In this document: positions 45,946 to 56,100 of the stretch, one piece after another
Layout of the letters: each line of letters begins with the position of its first letter
Numbering within the stretch: position 1 is the stretch's first letter
Assembly: GCF_020162115.1 (NCBI RefSeq)
Contig: NZ_CP083911.1
Span: 744,001-808,000, forward strand
Source of the DNA: Tepidimonas taiwanensis
Lineage (GTDB): Bacteria; Pseudomonadota; Gammaproteobacteria; Burkholderiales; Burkholderiaceae_C
Direction: 5' to 3'
DNA: 64,000 bases
Notes under the pieces: generated by a model
The model's input: only the letters and a program-made list of their open reading frames with translations
What the model was told of the DNA's origin: nothing
The model's database searches: none
Position numbers and translations under genes: made by a program

Positions 45946-46905
45946 ATGTCCCGTTTGCCCGCAATCCTGCAGCGTGTGCCGTTTCCCGTGATCGGCTCGC
46001 CGCTGTTCATCATCAGCAACCCCAAGCTCGTCATCGAGCAGTGCAAGGCCGGCATCGTCGGCGCGATGCCCGCGCTCAACGCGCGTCCCGCGTCGCAGCT
46101 CGACGAATGGCTGGCCGAAATTACCGAGGCGCTCGACGCCCACAACCGCGCACACCCGGATCAGCCCGCCGCGCCCTTTGCCATCAACCAGATCGTGCAC
46201 AAGAGCAACGACCGGCTCGAGCACGACATGGCCCTGTGCGAAAAGTACAAGGTGCCCATCATCATCACCAGCCTGGGCGCGCGCGAGGACGTCAACCAGG
46301 CCGTGCACGGCTGGGGCGGTGTCGTGCTGCACGACATCATCAACAACACCTTCGCGCACAAGGCCATCGAAAAGGGGGCCGACGGCCTGATCGCCGTGGC
46401 CGCCGGGGCCGGGGGGCATGCGGGCACCAAGAGCCCGTTCGCGCTGATCCAGGAAATCCGCCAGTGGTTCGATGGTCCGCTGGCGCTCTCCGGATCGATG
46501 GCCACCGGCGCCGCGGTGCTCGCCGCCCAGGCGATGGGGGCGGACTTCGCCTACATCGGCTCGCTCTTCATCGCCACGCACGAGGCGCGCGCCAGCGACG
46601 CGTACAAGCAGTGCATCGTCGAGTGCAACTCGGACGACATCGTCTACACCAACCTGTTCACCGGCGTGCACGGCAATTACCTCAAGCCCTCGATCCGCGC
46701 GGCAGGGCTGGACCCGGACAACCTGCCCGAGAGCGACCCGAGCAAGATGAACTTCGCGTCGGCCGGCGCCAAGGCGTGGAAGGACATCTGGGGCTGCGGG
46801 CAGGGCATCGGCGTAGTCGACGCCGTGCGCCCGGCGGCCGAGGTGGTCGCGCGCCTCAAGCGCGAGTACGCCGAGGCGCGGGCGCGGTTGTGTGCGGGCC
46901 ACTGA
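45946..46905 (+). CDS. Nitronate monooxygenase-family flavoprotein
   Basis: Protein of 319 residues of the NPD/2-nitropropane dioxygenase TIM-barrel family. Recognisable are the start PVIGSPLFIISNPKLVIEQCKAGIVGAMPALNAR, the FMN-binding GADGLIAVAAGAGGHAGTKSPFALIQEIR (about 145-173) and LSGSMATGAAVLAAQAMGADFAYIGSLFIATHEA. GAGGAG overlaps the stop of the preceding gene, so they form one operon. Relatives oxidise nitronates; the link with acyl-CoA dehydrogenase is conserved in Burkholderiales but its meaning is not evident. Confidence 0.85.
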   Translation: MSRLPAILQRVPFPVIGSPLFIISNPKLVIEQCKAGIVGAMPALNARPASQLDEWLAEITEALDAHNRAHPDQPAAPFAINQIVHKSNDRLEHDMALCEKYKVPIIITSLGAREDVNQAVHGWGGVVLHDIINNTFAHKAIEKGADGLIAVAAGAGGHAGTKSPFALIQEIRQWFDGPLALSGSMATGAAVLAAQAMGADFAYIGSLFIATHEARASDAYKQCIVECNSDDIVYTNLFTGVHGNYLKPSIRAAGLDPDNLPESDPSKMNFASAGAKAWKDIWGCGQGIGVVDAVRPAAEVVARLKREYAEARARLCAGH

Positions 46906-46970
46906 CCGCTCGGTCGCCGTCTGTCTGAGCCTGAGCCCACGTGTCCCGGTAATTGGGTTCACTTCCATCG

Positions 46971-46993
46971 AGCCGCCCCCTGGGCGGCTTTTT
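46971..46993 (+). terminator. Rho-independent terminator closing the etf/ACAD/NMO cluster
   Basis: Stem AGCCGCC (46971-46977) / GGCGGCT (46983-46989) with a 5-base loop, followed by T residues to 46993. It marks the boundary between the fatty-acid cluster and the defence-type island. Confidence 0.85.
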
Positions 46994-47075
46994 CGTTGTG
47001 GCGCGCTACACTCGAACGCGGTCATGAAATCGCGACCAGACAGAACAGAGCGGACCATCGAGGGAGACGGTTTTC

Positions 47076-50000
47076 GTGCTGAAGCTCGAACAAATCCAAA
47101 AGAACGCGAGCATCTCGGGGCTGGAGCCCGGGCAGGTCGTGCGCATCGTCACGACCGAGCCGGTCGGCGACGACGCCCTGACCGTCTACTACAAGACCGC
47201 CGACGGCACGCTGCGCGAGCGGATGCTGTTCCGCAGCGACGAGGCCCGGCTGTCGCTCGCCGAGGCCGGTCGTCCCTGGGCCTTCGATGCACCGGGCGAG
47301 GCGTTCAAGCTCGCCACAGAGGCTTACCGCATCCATCTCGCCCACCTGTTCGATCCGATGATGGCGGTGCACACGTCGAACGTGGAGCCGCTGCCGCACC
47401 AGATCACCGCGGTCTACGAATCGATGCTGCCGCGCCAGCCGTTGCGCTTCGTGCTGGCCGACGATCCCGGCGCTGGCAAGACCATCATGGCGGGGCTCTA
47501 CATCCGCGAGCTGCTGATGCGCGCCGACGCCAAGCGCGTGCTCATCGTCGCGCCCGGCAGCCTGGTCGAGCAGTGGCAGGACGAAATGTACGAGAAGTTC
47601 GGCCTGTCGTTCACGCTGTTTTCGCGCGAGCAGGTCGAGCAGTCGCGCAGTGGCAACCCCTTCGACGACCACGACTTGCTGGTCGCCCGTGTCGATCAAC
47701 TGGCCCGCGCCGACGACCTGCAAGAAAAGCTGCGCCTGTCGCGCTGGGACCTGGTGGTCGTCGACGAAGCGCACAAACTCTCGGCCAGCTACTTTGGCAA
47801 CAAAGTCAACAAGACCAAGCGCTTTCAGCTCGGCGAGCTGCTCGGGTCGATCACCCGGCACTTCCTGTTGATGACGGCCACGCCGCACAACGGCAAAGAG
47901 GAGGACTTCCAGCTCTTCCTGTCGCTCTTGGACGCCGATCGCTTCTACGGCAAGTTCCGCGACGGCGCGCACAAGGTCGACGTCTCCGACCTCATGCGGC
48001 GCATGGTCAAGGAGGAGCTGCTCAAGTTCGACGGCACCCCGCTGTTCCCTGAGCGCCGGGCCTACACCGTCAACTACAAACTCTCCGACCTCGAAGCCGC
48101 CCTGTACGCGGCCGTCACCGACTACGTCAAGGAGCAGTTCAACAAGGCCGACCAGCTCGCCGACAGCGGCCGCAAAGGCACCGTGGGCTTTGCGCTGACG
48201 GCACTACAGCGCCGACTCGCCTCCAGCCCCGAGGCCATCTACCAGTCGCTCAAGCGCCGGCGCAACAAGCTCAAGCGCCGTGTCGAGGAAGAAAAGCTGG
48301 GCCAGCGCGGCAAGGCCCTGGCCGAAACGCTGGCGGGCCCCGGCACCAACGGCGTGCCTGATGACATCTGGGAGTCGGCCGACGCGCTCTCCCCCGATGA
48401 CTACGAAAACTTCGAGCAAACCCTCGTCGACCAGGCCACCGCCGCGCAGACGATCCAGGAGCTCGAAGCCGAAATCCTGATCCTCGAGAGCCTGGAGGAG
48501 CAGGCCCGGCAGGTGGTGCATTCGGGTCAGGACCGCAAGTGGGACGAACTCTCCCGCCTGCTGCAAGACACGCCGGAAATGCGCGACGCCGAGGGGCGGC
48601 AGCGCAAGCTCATCATCTTCACCGAGCACCGCGACACGCTCAACTACCTGGCCGAGAAGATTCGTGGACTGATCGGCAGCATGGATGCCGTGGTCATGAT
48701 CCACGGCGGCATCAAGCGCGAAGAGCGCCGCAAGGTGCAGGAGCTGTTCCGCAACGACCCCGCGGTGCGCGTGCTCATCGCCACCGACGCGGCCGGCGAA
48801 GGCGTGAACCTGCAAAACGCCAACCTGATGGTCAACTACGACCTGCCCTGGAACCCCAACCGCATCGAGCAGCGCTTCGGCCGCATCCACCGCATCGGAC
48901 AGACCGAGGTTTGCCACCTGTGGAACATGGTGGCGGCCGAAACGCGCGAAGGCGACGTTTTCCAGCGCCTGTTCGACAAGCTGGAGGTGGAGCGCAAGGC
49001 GCTGGGCGGCCGTGTGTTCGACATCCTGGGCGAAGTCTTCGAGGACAAGCCCCTCAAAGACCTGCTGATCGAGGCCATCCGCTACGGCGCCGATCCCGAG
49101 GTCCGCGCCCGCCTGCTGCGCAAGGTCGAGGGCGCGCTCGACACCCAGCACCTGCGGGAGATCCTGCAGCGCAACGCGCTGTGCGAAGAGGTGATGGACG
49201 AAAAGCGCCTCTTTGCCGTGAAGGAGGAGATGGAAAAAGCCGAGGCCCGCAAGCTGCAGCCCTACTTCATCCGCTCGTTCTTCAGCCAGGCCTTCCAGCG
49301 ACTCGGCGGCGAGCTGCGCCCGCGTGAGCCCGGGCGCTACGAAATCACCCACGTTCCGGCGATCATCCGCGAGCGCGACCGGCAAATCACCGGCCGCGAC
49401 CGGCGGTATACCGAGCCAGTTCTGCGCCGCTACGAGCGCGTCTGCTTCGAGAAGCAACACGTGCGCCTGATGGATCGCGTCGGCGCACCGATGGCGAGCC
49501 TGCTGCACCCCGGCCATCCGCTGATGCAGTCGGTGACCGACCTGGTGCTGGAGGCCCACCGCAACAAGCTCAAGCAAGGCGCGGTGCTGGTGAACCCCGC
49601 CGACATGGGCCTGACGCCGCGGGTGTGCTTCATCATTGACCACGCCGTCAAGGAAGGCGCGGACCCGACACGCATCGTCTCGCGCCGCATGCAGTTCGTC
49701 GAGATCGACCCGCAGGGCAACGCCATCAACGCCGGCTGGGCCCCGCACCTCGACCTGGAGCCGCTGACACCGGCCGACAGGGCGCTGATCGAGGATGTGC
49801 TCGCCGCCCCCTGGATCACCCAGGATCTGGAGCGGGTGGCGCTCGCGCACGCCTCCACGCACCTCGTGCCCGAGCACTTCGACGAGGTGCGCACCCGCCG
49901 CGAAGCGATGGTGGACAAGACCCTCGCCGCCGTGCACGAACGGCTGGTCAAGGAGATCAACTTCTGGTCCGACCGCTACATCAAGCTGCAGGACGACATC

Positions 50001-50612
50001 GCTGCCGGCAAGGACGTGCGCCTGACGCTGGAAAACGTGCGCCGCACCATCGACGACCTGACCGCCCGCCGCGAGACGCGCGAGAAGGAGCTCTTGGCCA
50101 TGCGCCACGTGGTGTCGGCCACACCGGTCGTGCTGGGTGGCGCGCTCGTGATTCCGGCGGGCCTGTTGCTGCAGCGCAAAGGCCAGCCCGGCTGGTCGGC
50201 CGATGCCGATGCGCGCAGCCGCATCGAGCGCATCGCCATGCAGGCGGTCATCGAGGCCGAACGGGCCCTGGGGCATGAGGTGATCGACGTCTCGACGCAA
50301 AAGTGCGGCTGGGACGTCACCAGCCTGCCCCCGGCCCGCGACGGGCGGCTGCCGCCCTCGCGCCACATCGAGGTCAAAGGCCGCGCCAAGGGCCAGACCA
50401 CCATCACGGTGACGCGCAACGAAATCCTCTACGCCCTCAACCAGGCCGACAAGTTTCTGCTGGCCGTCGTGCTCGTGGACGGTGAGCGGTACGAGGGCCC
50501 CTTCTATGTGCGACAGCCCTTCACCCAAGAGCCCGACTGGGCGGTCACCAGCATCAACCTCGACTTGGGCCAGTTGCTGGCCAAGGCCGTCGCGCCGGAG
50601 GCGTCGCTGTGA
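47076..50612 (+). CDS. SNF2-type helicase with C-terminal DUF3883
   Basis: Large superfamily 2 helicase of 1178 residues. Motif I DDPGAGKTIMAG (about 129-140), motif II VVVDEAHK (about 227-234), motif III TATPHNGKEEDF (about 267), helicase C-terminal domain with IIFTEHRDTLNYLAEKI (about 513) and ATDAAGEGVNLQNA...QRFGRIHRIGQ. The last 120 residues are DUF3883-like and show GWDVTS followed by HIEVKGRAKG, the D...ExK spacing of PD-(D/E)XK nucleases. Relatives include the DISARM helicase DrmD. GTG 47076 follows AGGGAG (47061-47066). First gene of the eight-gene island; a TACACT at 47007-47012 may be part of its promoter. Confidence 0.88.
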   Translation: MLKLEQIQKNASISGLEPGQVVRIVTTEPVGDDALTVYYKTADGTLRERMLFRSDEARLSLAEAGRPWAFDAPGEAFKLATEAYRIHLAHLFDPMMAVHTSNVEPLPHQITAVYESMLPRQPLRFVLADDPGAGKTIMAGLYIRELLMRADAKRVLIVAPGSLVEQWQDEMYEKFGLSFTLFSREQVEQSRSGNPFDDHDLLVARVDQLARADDLQEKLRLSRWDLVVVDEAHKLSASYFGNKVNKTKRFQLGELLGSITRHFLLMTATPHNGKEEDFQLFLSLLDADRFYGKFRDGAHKVDVSDLMRRMVKEELLKFDGTPLFPERRAYTVNYKLSDLEAALYAAVTDYVKEQFNKADQLADSGRKGTVGFALTALQRRLASSPEAIYQSLKRRRNKLKRRVEEEKLGQRGKALAETLAGPGTNGVPDDIWESADALSPDDYENFEQTLVDQATAAQTIQELEAEILILESLEEQARQVVHSGQDRKWDELSRLLQDTPEMRDAEGRQRKLIIFTEHRDTLNYLAEKIRGLIGSMDAVVMIHGGIKREERRKVQELFRNDPAVRVLIATDAAGEGVNLQNANLMVNYDLPWNPNRIEQRFGRIHRIGQTEVCHLWNMVAAETREGDVFQRLFDKLEVERKALGGRVFDILGEVFEDKPLKDLLIEAIRYGADPEVRARLLRKVEGALDTQHLREILQRNALCEEVMDEKRLFAVKEEMEKAEARKLQPYFIRSFFSQAFQRLGGELRPREPGRYEITHVPAIIRERDRQITGRDRRYTEPVLRRYERVCFEKQHVRLMDRVGAPMASLLHPGHPLMQSVTDLVLEAHRNKLKQGAVLVNPADMGLTPRVCFIIDHAVKEGADPTRIVSRRMQFVEIDPQGNAINAGWAPHLDLEPLTPADRALIEDVLAAPWITQDLERVALAHASTHLVPEHFDEVRTRREAMVDKTLAAVHERLVKEINFWSDRYIKLQDDIAAGKDVRLTLENVRRTIDDLTARRETREKELLAMRHVVSATPVVLGGALVIPAGLLLQRKGQPGWSADADARSRIERIAMQAVIEAERALGHEVIDVSTQKCGWDVTSLPPARDGRLPPSRHIEVKGRAKGQTTITVTRNEILYALNQADKFLLAVVLVDGERYEGPFYVRQPFTQEPDWAVTSINLDLGQLLAKAVAPEASL

Positions 50613-50629
50613 GCCCGGTTCGTGCCCAG

Positions 50630-50754
50630 AAAGAGAAACGCCCTCACGGGGAGGGCGTCGGGCCAAGGCTGCTCACCTTGGCGGGGCTAGAAGCAACCCC
50701 ACAAAGAGAAACGCCCCTTGCGGGGCGTCGGGCCGGAGATGCTATCTCCGGGGG
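50630..50754. repeat. Two tandem 73-bp double-hairpin units (candidate structured RNA)
   Basis: Both units begin AAAGAGAAACGCC (50630, 50703) and share CGTCGGGCC between two hairpins. Unit 1: stem ACGCCCTC/GAGGGCGT (50638-50658), then CCAAGG/CCTTGG (50663-50681). Unit 2: stem ACGCCCC/GGGGCGT (50711-50728), then CCGGAGAT/ATCTCCGG (50733-50751). The stem bases differ between units but pairing is kept, which is covariation. On the minus strand each first hairpin is followed by TTTCTCTTT, so it could also terminate transcription there. Lies between the helicase and NYN genes in the only sizeable gap (202 bp) of the island; an AT-rich patch (50764-50780) follows. Confidence 0.85.
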
Positions 50755-50814
50755 GGTTAGTGCGATTAATTATACCACTATCAAGCCGTATGGCAACCGG
50801 CTGGAGGGTTGTCT

Positions 50815-51432
50815 GTGAACCGCGTTGCCGCCTATATCGACGGTTTCAACCTCTATTTTGGGTTGAAGCAGGCCCGTTACAAGCGTTACTACTGGCTCGA
50901 CGTGGCTGCGCTGGCGCGTTCGTTGCTCAAGCCGGGCCAGCACTTGGTGGCGACACACTACTTCACTGCGCGCATCCGCGACAACGGCCACAACACGGCC
51001 GACCAGAAAAGGCAGCACATCTATCTGGAGGCCCTGGCATTGCACGGCGTGCAGTGTCAATTCGGTCACTATCTCGAGAAAACGCGCCATTGCCGCGCGT
51101 GCCATGCCACTTGGCCGGATTACGAAGAAAAAATGACGGATGTGAACATCGCGATCCAGCTTCTCAGCGATGCCTTTGATGATGCCTTCGACACGGCTCT
51201 CGTTGTCTCCGGCGACAGCGACCTGACGACGCCCATTCGCCGCGTGCGTGAGCGCTTCCCGACCAAGCGGGTCATCGTCGCCTTTCCGCCGCATCGACAC
51301 TCCAAAGCCCTCAAGCAAAGCGCTCACGGCCACCTGGCCATCAGCGAGAACAAACTGCGCGCCAGTCAACTGCCCGAACACCTCACCAAGCCCGACGGCT
51401 ACGTGCTCACCCGCCCCGCGAGCTGGCGCTGA
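50815..51432 (+). CDS. NYN domain (PIN-like) RNase, LabA/DUF88 family
   Basis: Protein of 205 residues with a complete NYN fold signature: AAYIDGFNLYFG (Asp9, Asn12), a CRAC motif preceding EEKMTDVNIAIQLLSDAF (Asp109 region) and LVVSGDSDLTTPIRRV (Asp134, Asp136). These acidic residues form the metal-dependent RNase active site in PIN/NYN proteins. GTG 50815 is favoured because GGAGG (50803-50807) is well placed; TTG 50809 is possible. It follows the tandem hairpin element by about 60 bp and precedes the DUF1156 methyltransferase by 18 bp. It could be an effector nuclease of the island or the toxin half of an RNA-antitoxin-like pair. Confidence 0.88.
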   Translation: MNRVAAYIDGFNLYFGLKQARYKRYYWLDVAALARSLLKPGQHLVATHYFTARIRDNGHNTADQKRQHIYLEALALHGVQCQFGHYLEKTRHCRACHATWPDYEEKMTDVNIAIQLLSDAFDDAFDTALVVSGDSDLTTPIRRVRERFPTKRVIVAFPPHRHSKALKQSAHGHLAISENKLRASQLPEHLTKPDGYVLTRPASWR

Positions 51433-51450
51433 AAGCAAAACAGAAAACAC

Positions 51451-54324
<2,874 letters not shown>

Positions 54325-54334
54325 GGGGCGTGCC

Positions 54335-55507
54335 ATGCAGATCGAGTCGATCGAGATCGAGAACTACCGGGCGTTTCGTCGCATCCGGCTGGACCACATG
54401 CCGCGGCTGGTGGCCTTGGTCGGTGCGAACGGCACCGGCAAGAGCACGCTGTTCGACGTCTTTTCCTTCCTCAAGGATGCCTTGGCGTTCAACGTGGGCA
54501 AGGCGGTGGCGCGTCGCGGTGGGATGCGCGAGTTGCGCAGCCGCGGTCAGACGGGGCCGATCCGGCTGGAGATCAAGTTCCGCGAGTCGGGCGGTCGTCT
54601 GGCCACGTATGAGCTCGCCTTCGACGAGGACCGCGGCCGCGTGGTGATCGAGCGTGAGGTGCTGAAGTTTCGCCGCGGCCAGCGGGGCAAACCGTGGCAC
54701 TTCGTCGACTTTTCGCGTGGCCGGGGGACGGCGATCACCAACGAAGAGCAGTATGGACGCGAGGGGATCGCGGAGCAGCGTGCGGAGTATGCCTTGGATG
54801 AGCCCGATGTGTTGGCGATCAAGGGCTTGGGCCAGTTCAAGGATTTTCGTGTGGTGGCGGAGTTTCGCAACCTGATCGAGCACTGGCAGGTTTCCGATTT
54901 TCACATTGCCGACGCCCGGCCTTCGACCGAAGAGGGCTACGCGGAACACCTCTCGACCCGGGGCGACAACCTCGCACAGGTGGCGCAGTACCTCTACACC
55001 TACCACCCCGACCGTTTTCAGGCGATCCTGGACGCGATGAAGCGGCGTGTGCCGGGAGTCAGCCAGATCGAGGCCAAACCCACCGAGGATGGGCGGTTGG
55101 TGTTGCGCTTTCAGGATGGCAGCTTCCAGGATCCGTTCATCGCGCGCTTTGTGTCGGACGGCACCATCAAGATGTTTGCCTACCTGGTGCTGCTCCATGA
55201 CCCGAAGCCTTTTCCGCTGCTCGCCGTGGAAGAGCCGGAAAACCAGCTCTACCCCGACCTCTTGTCCGAGCTGGCCGAGGAGTTTCGCGCCTATGCCGAA
55301 CGCGGTGGGCAGGTGTTCGTCTCCACGCATTCGCCGGACTTTCTCAATGCGCTGAAGCTGGAGGAGATCTACTGCCTGCGCAAAGAGGGGGGCTATACCG
55401 TGGTGACCCACGCCAGCGACTCGGAGAACCTGCGCGCTTTGGTCGAGGCGGGGGACTTGCCGGGCTATCTCTGGAAGCAGGGGTTGTTCGAGGGGGTGAA
55501 TCGATGA
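54335..55507 (+). CDS. AAA ATPase (RecF/OLD-like, AAA_21)
   Basis: ATPase of 390 residues. It opens with IESIEIENYRAFRRIRLDHMPRLVALVGANGTGKSTLFDVFSFLKDAL, containing Walker A GANGTGKST (about 32-40). The distal half has LLAVEEPENQLYPDLLSELAEEF (Walker B with ABC-type EEPE) and VFVSTHSPDFLNAL. No TOPRIM nuclease domain is attached; instead the next gene, overlapping by ATGA, encodes a DUF4276 protein. This split ATPase plus TOPRIM layout recalls PARIS and AbiL-type systems. GAGGGG at 54323-54328 sets ATG 54335. Confidence 0.9.
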   Translation: MQIESIEIENYRAFRRIRLDHMPRLVALVGANGTGKSTLFDVFSFLKDALAFNVGKAVARRGGMRELRSRGQTGPIRLEIKFRESGGRLATYELAFDEDRGRVVIEREVLKFRRGQRGKPWHFVDFSRGRGTAITNEEQYGREGIAEQRAEYALDEPDVLAIKGLGQFKDFRVVAEFRNLIEHWQVSDFHIADARPSTEEGYAEHLSTRGDNLAQVAQYLYTYHPDRFQAILDAMKRRVPGVSQIEAKPTEDGRLVLRFQDGSFQDPFIARFVSDGTIKMFAYLVLLHDPKPFPLLAVEEPENQLYPDLLSELAEEFRAYAERGGQVFVSTHSPDFLNALKLEEIYCLRKEGGYTVVTHASDSENLRALVEAGDLPGYLWKQGLFEGVNR

Positions 55508-56091
55508 GCGGGAGGGTGATCTTTCTGCTCGAAGAGCCTTCGATGAAGACGTTTCTGCTGGAGTTTTTGCCCCGCCTCATTCCAGGCTGGCAGCATGAGC
55601 GGGATTTTTTGCTCCTGGCGCATGAAGGCAAGTCGGATCTGGAAGCCAGCATTGCGCGCAAGCTCAAGGCCTGGCGCGAACCGCAAGTGCGCTTTGTGAT
55701 CGTGCGCGACAATGACAACGCCGACTGTCTGGCACTCAAGCGGCGTTTGCTCGCGCTGGCATCGGGTAGTGGGCGAGAGGTGCTCGTTCGCTTGGTGTGT
55801 CAGGAGCTGGAAGCGTGGTACCTGGCTGATACACAAACTTTGAGCAAGGTGTATCCAGACTGCGCCGCAGCCATTCGACGTCTGGGCAAACGTTTCCCCA
55901 ACCCTGATGCCTGTCCCAAGCCGAGCGCGAGTTTGAAACAGGCCATTGCGTGTTTTCAAAAGACCGACGCCGCCCGGCGCATGGGTAAGGCTTTACCGGT
56001 GCAAACCGCGCGCTCGGCCAGCTTGCAGGCTTTCGTGACGGGGCTCGAGCGTTTAGTGGGCAAAGATACGGCGTCCCAACGGGGGGTGTGA
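55504..56091 (+). CDS. DUF4276-family protein (TOPRIM-like partner of the AAA ATPase)
   Basis: Protein of 195 residues. Conserved acidic positions suggest a TOPRIM-like site: Glu10/Glu11 in FLLEEPSMKTFL, Asp69 and Asp71 in VRDNDNADC, and the family sequence CQELEAWYLAD. DUF4276 proteins are regularly encoded behind an AAA_21 ATPase, as here, and are thought to be its nuclease or effector. The start overlaps the ATPase stop by 4 bp. Base use is noticeably less GC-rich than the chromosome genes around the island. Confidence 0.85.
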   Translation: MSGRVIFLLEEPSMKTFLLEFLPRLIPGWQHERDFLLLAHEGKSDLEASIARKLKAWREPQVRFVIVRDNDNADCLALKRRLLALASGSGREVLVRLVCQELEAWYLADTQTLSKVYPDCAAAIRRLGKRFPNPDACPKPSASLKQAIACFQKTDAARRMGKALPVQTARSASLQAFVTGLERLVGKDTASQRGV

Positions 56092-56100
56092 GGAAGCGAT

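Noticed and set aside
42924..46145. Long minus-strand open frame of about 1070 codons opposite etfB, etfA and the acyl-CoA dehydrogenase
   Set aside because: It lies wholly antisense to well-recognised genes, is rich in His/Arg/Gly shadow composition and spans several gene junctions; a GC-rich artefact.
50630..50754. CRISPR array or insertion-sequence ends
   Set aside because: Only two units, no unique spacers, no cas or transposase genes, and no target-site duplication.
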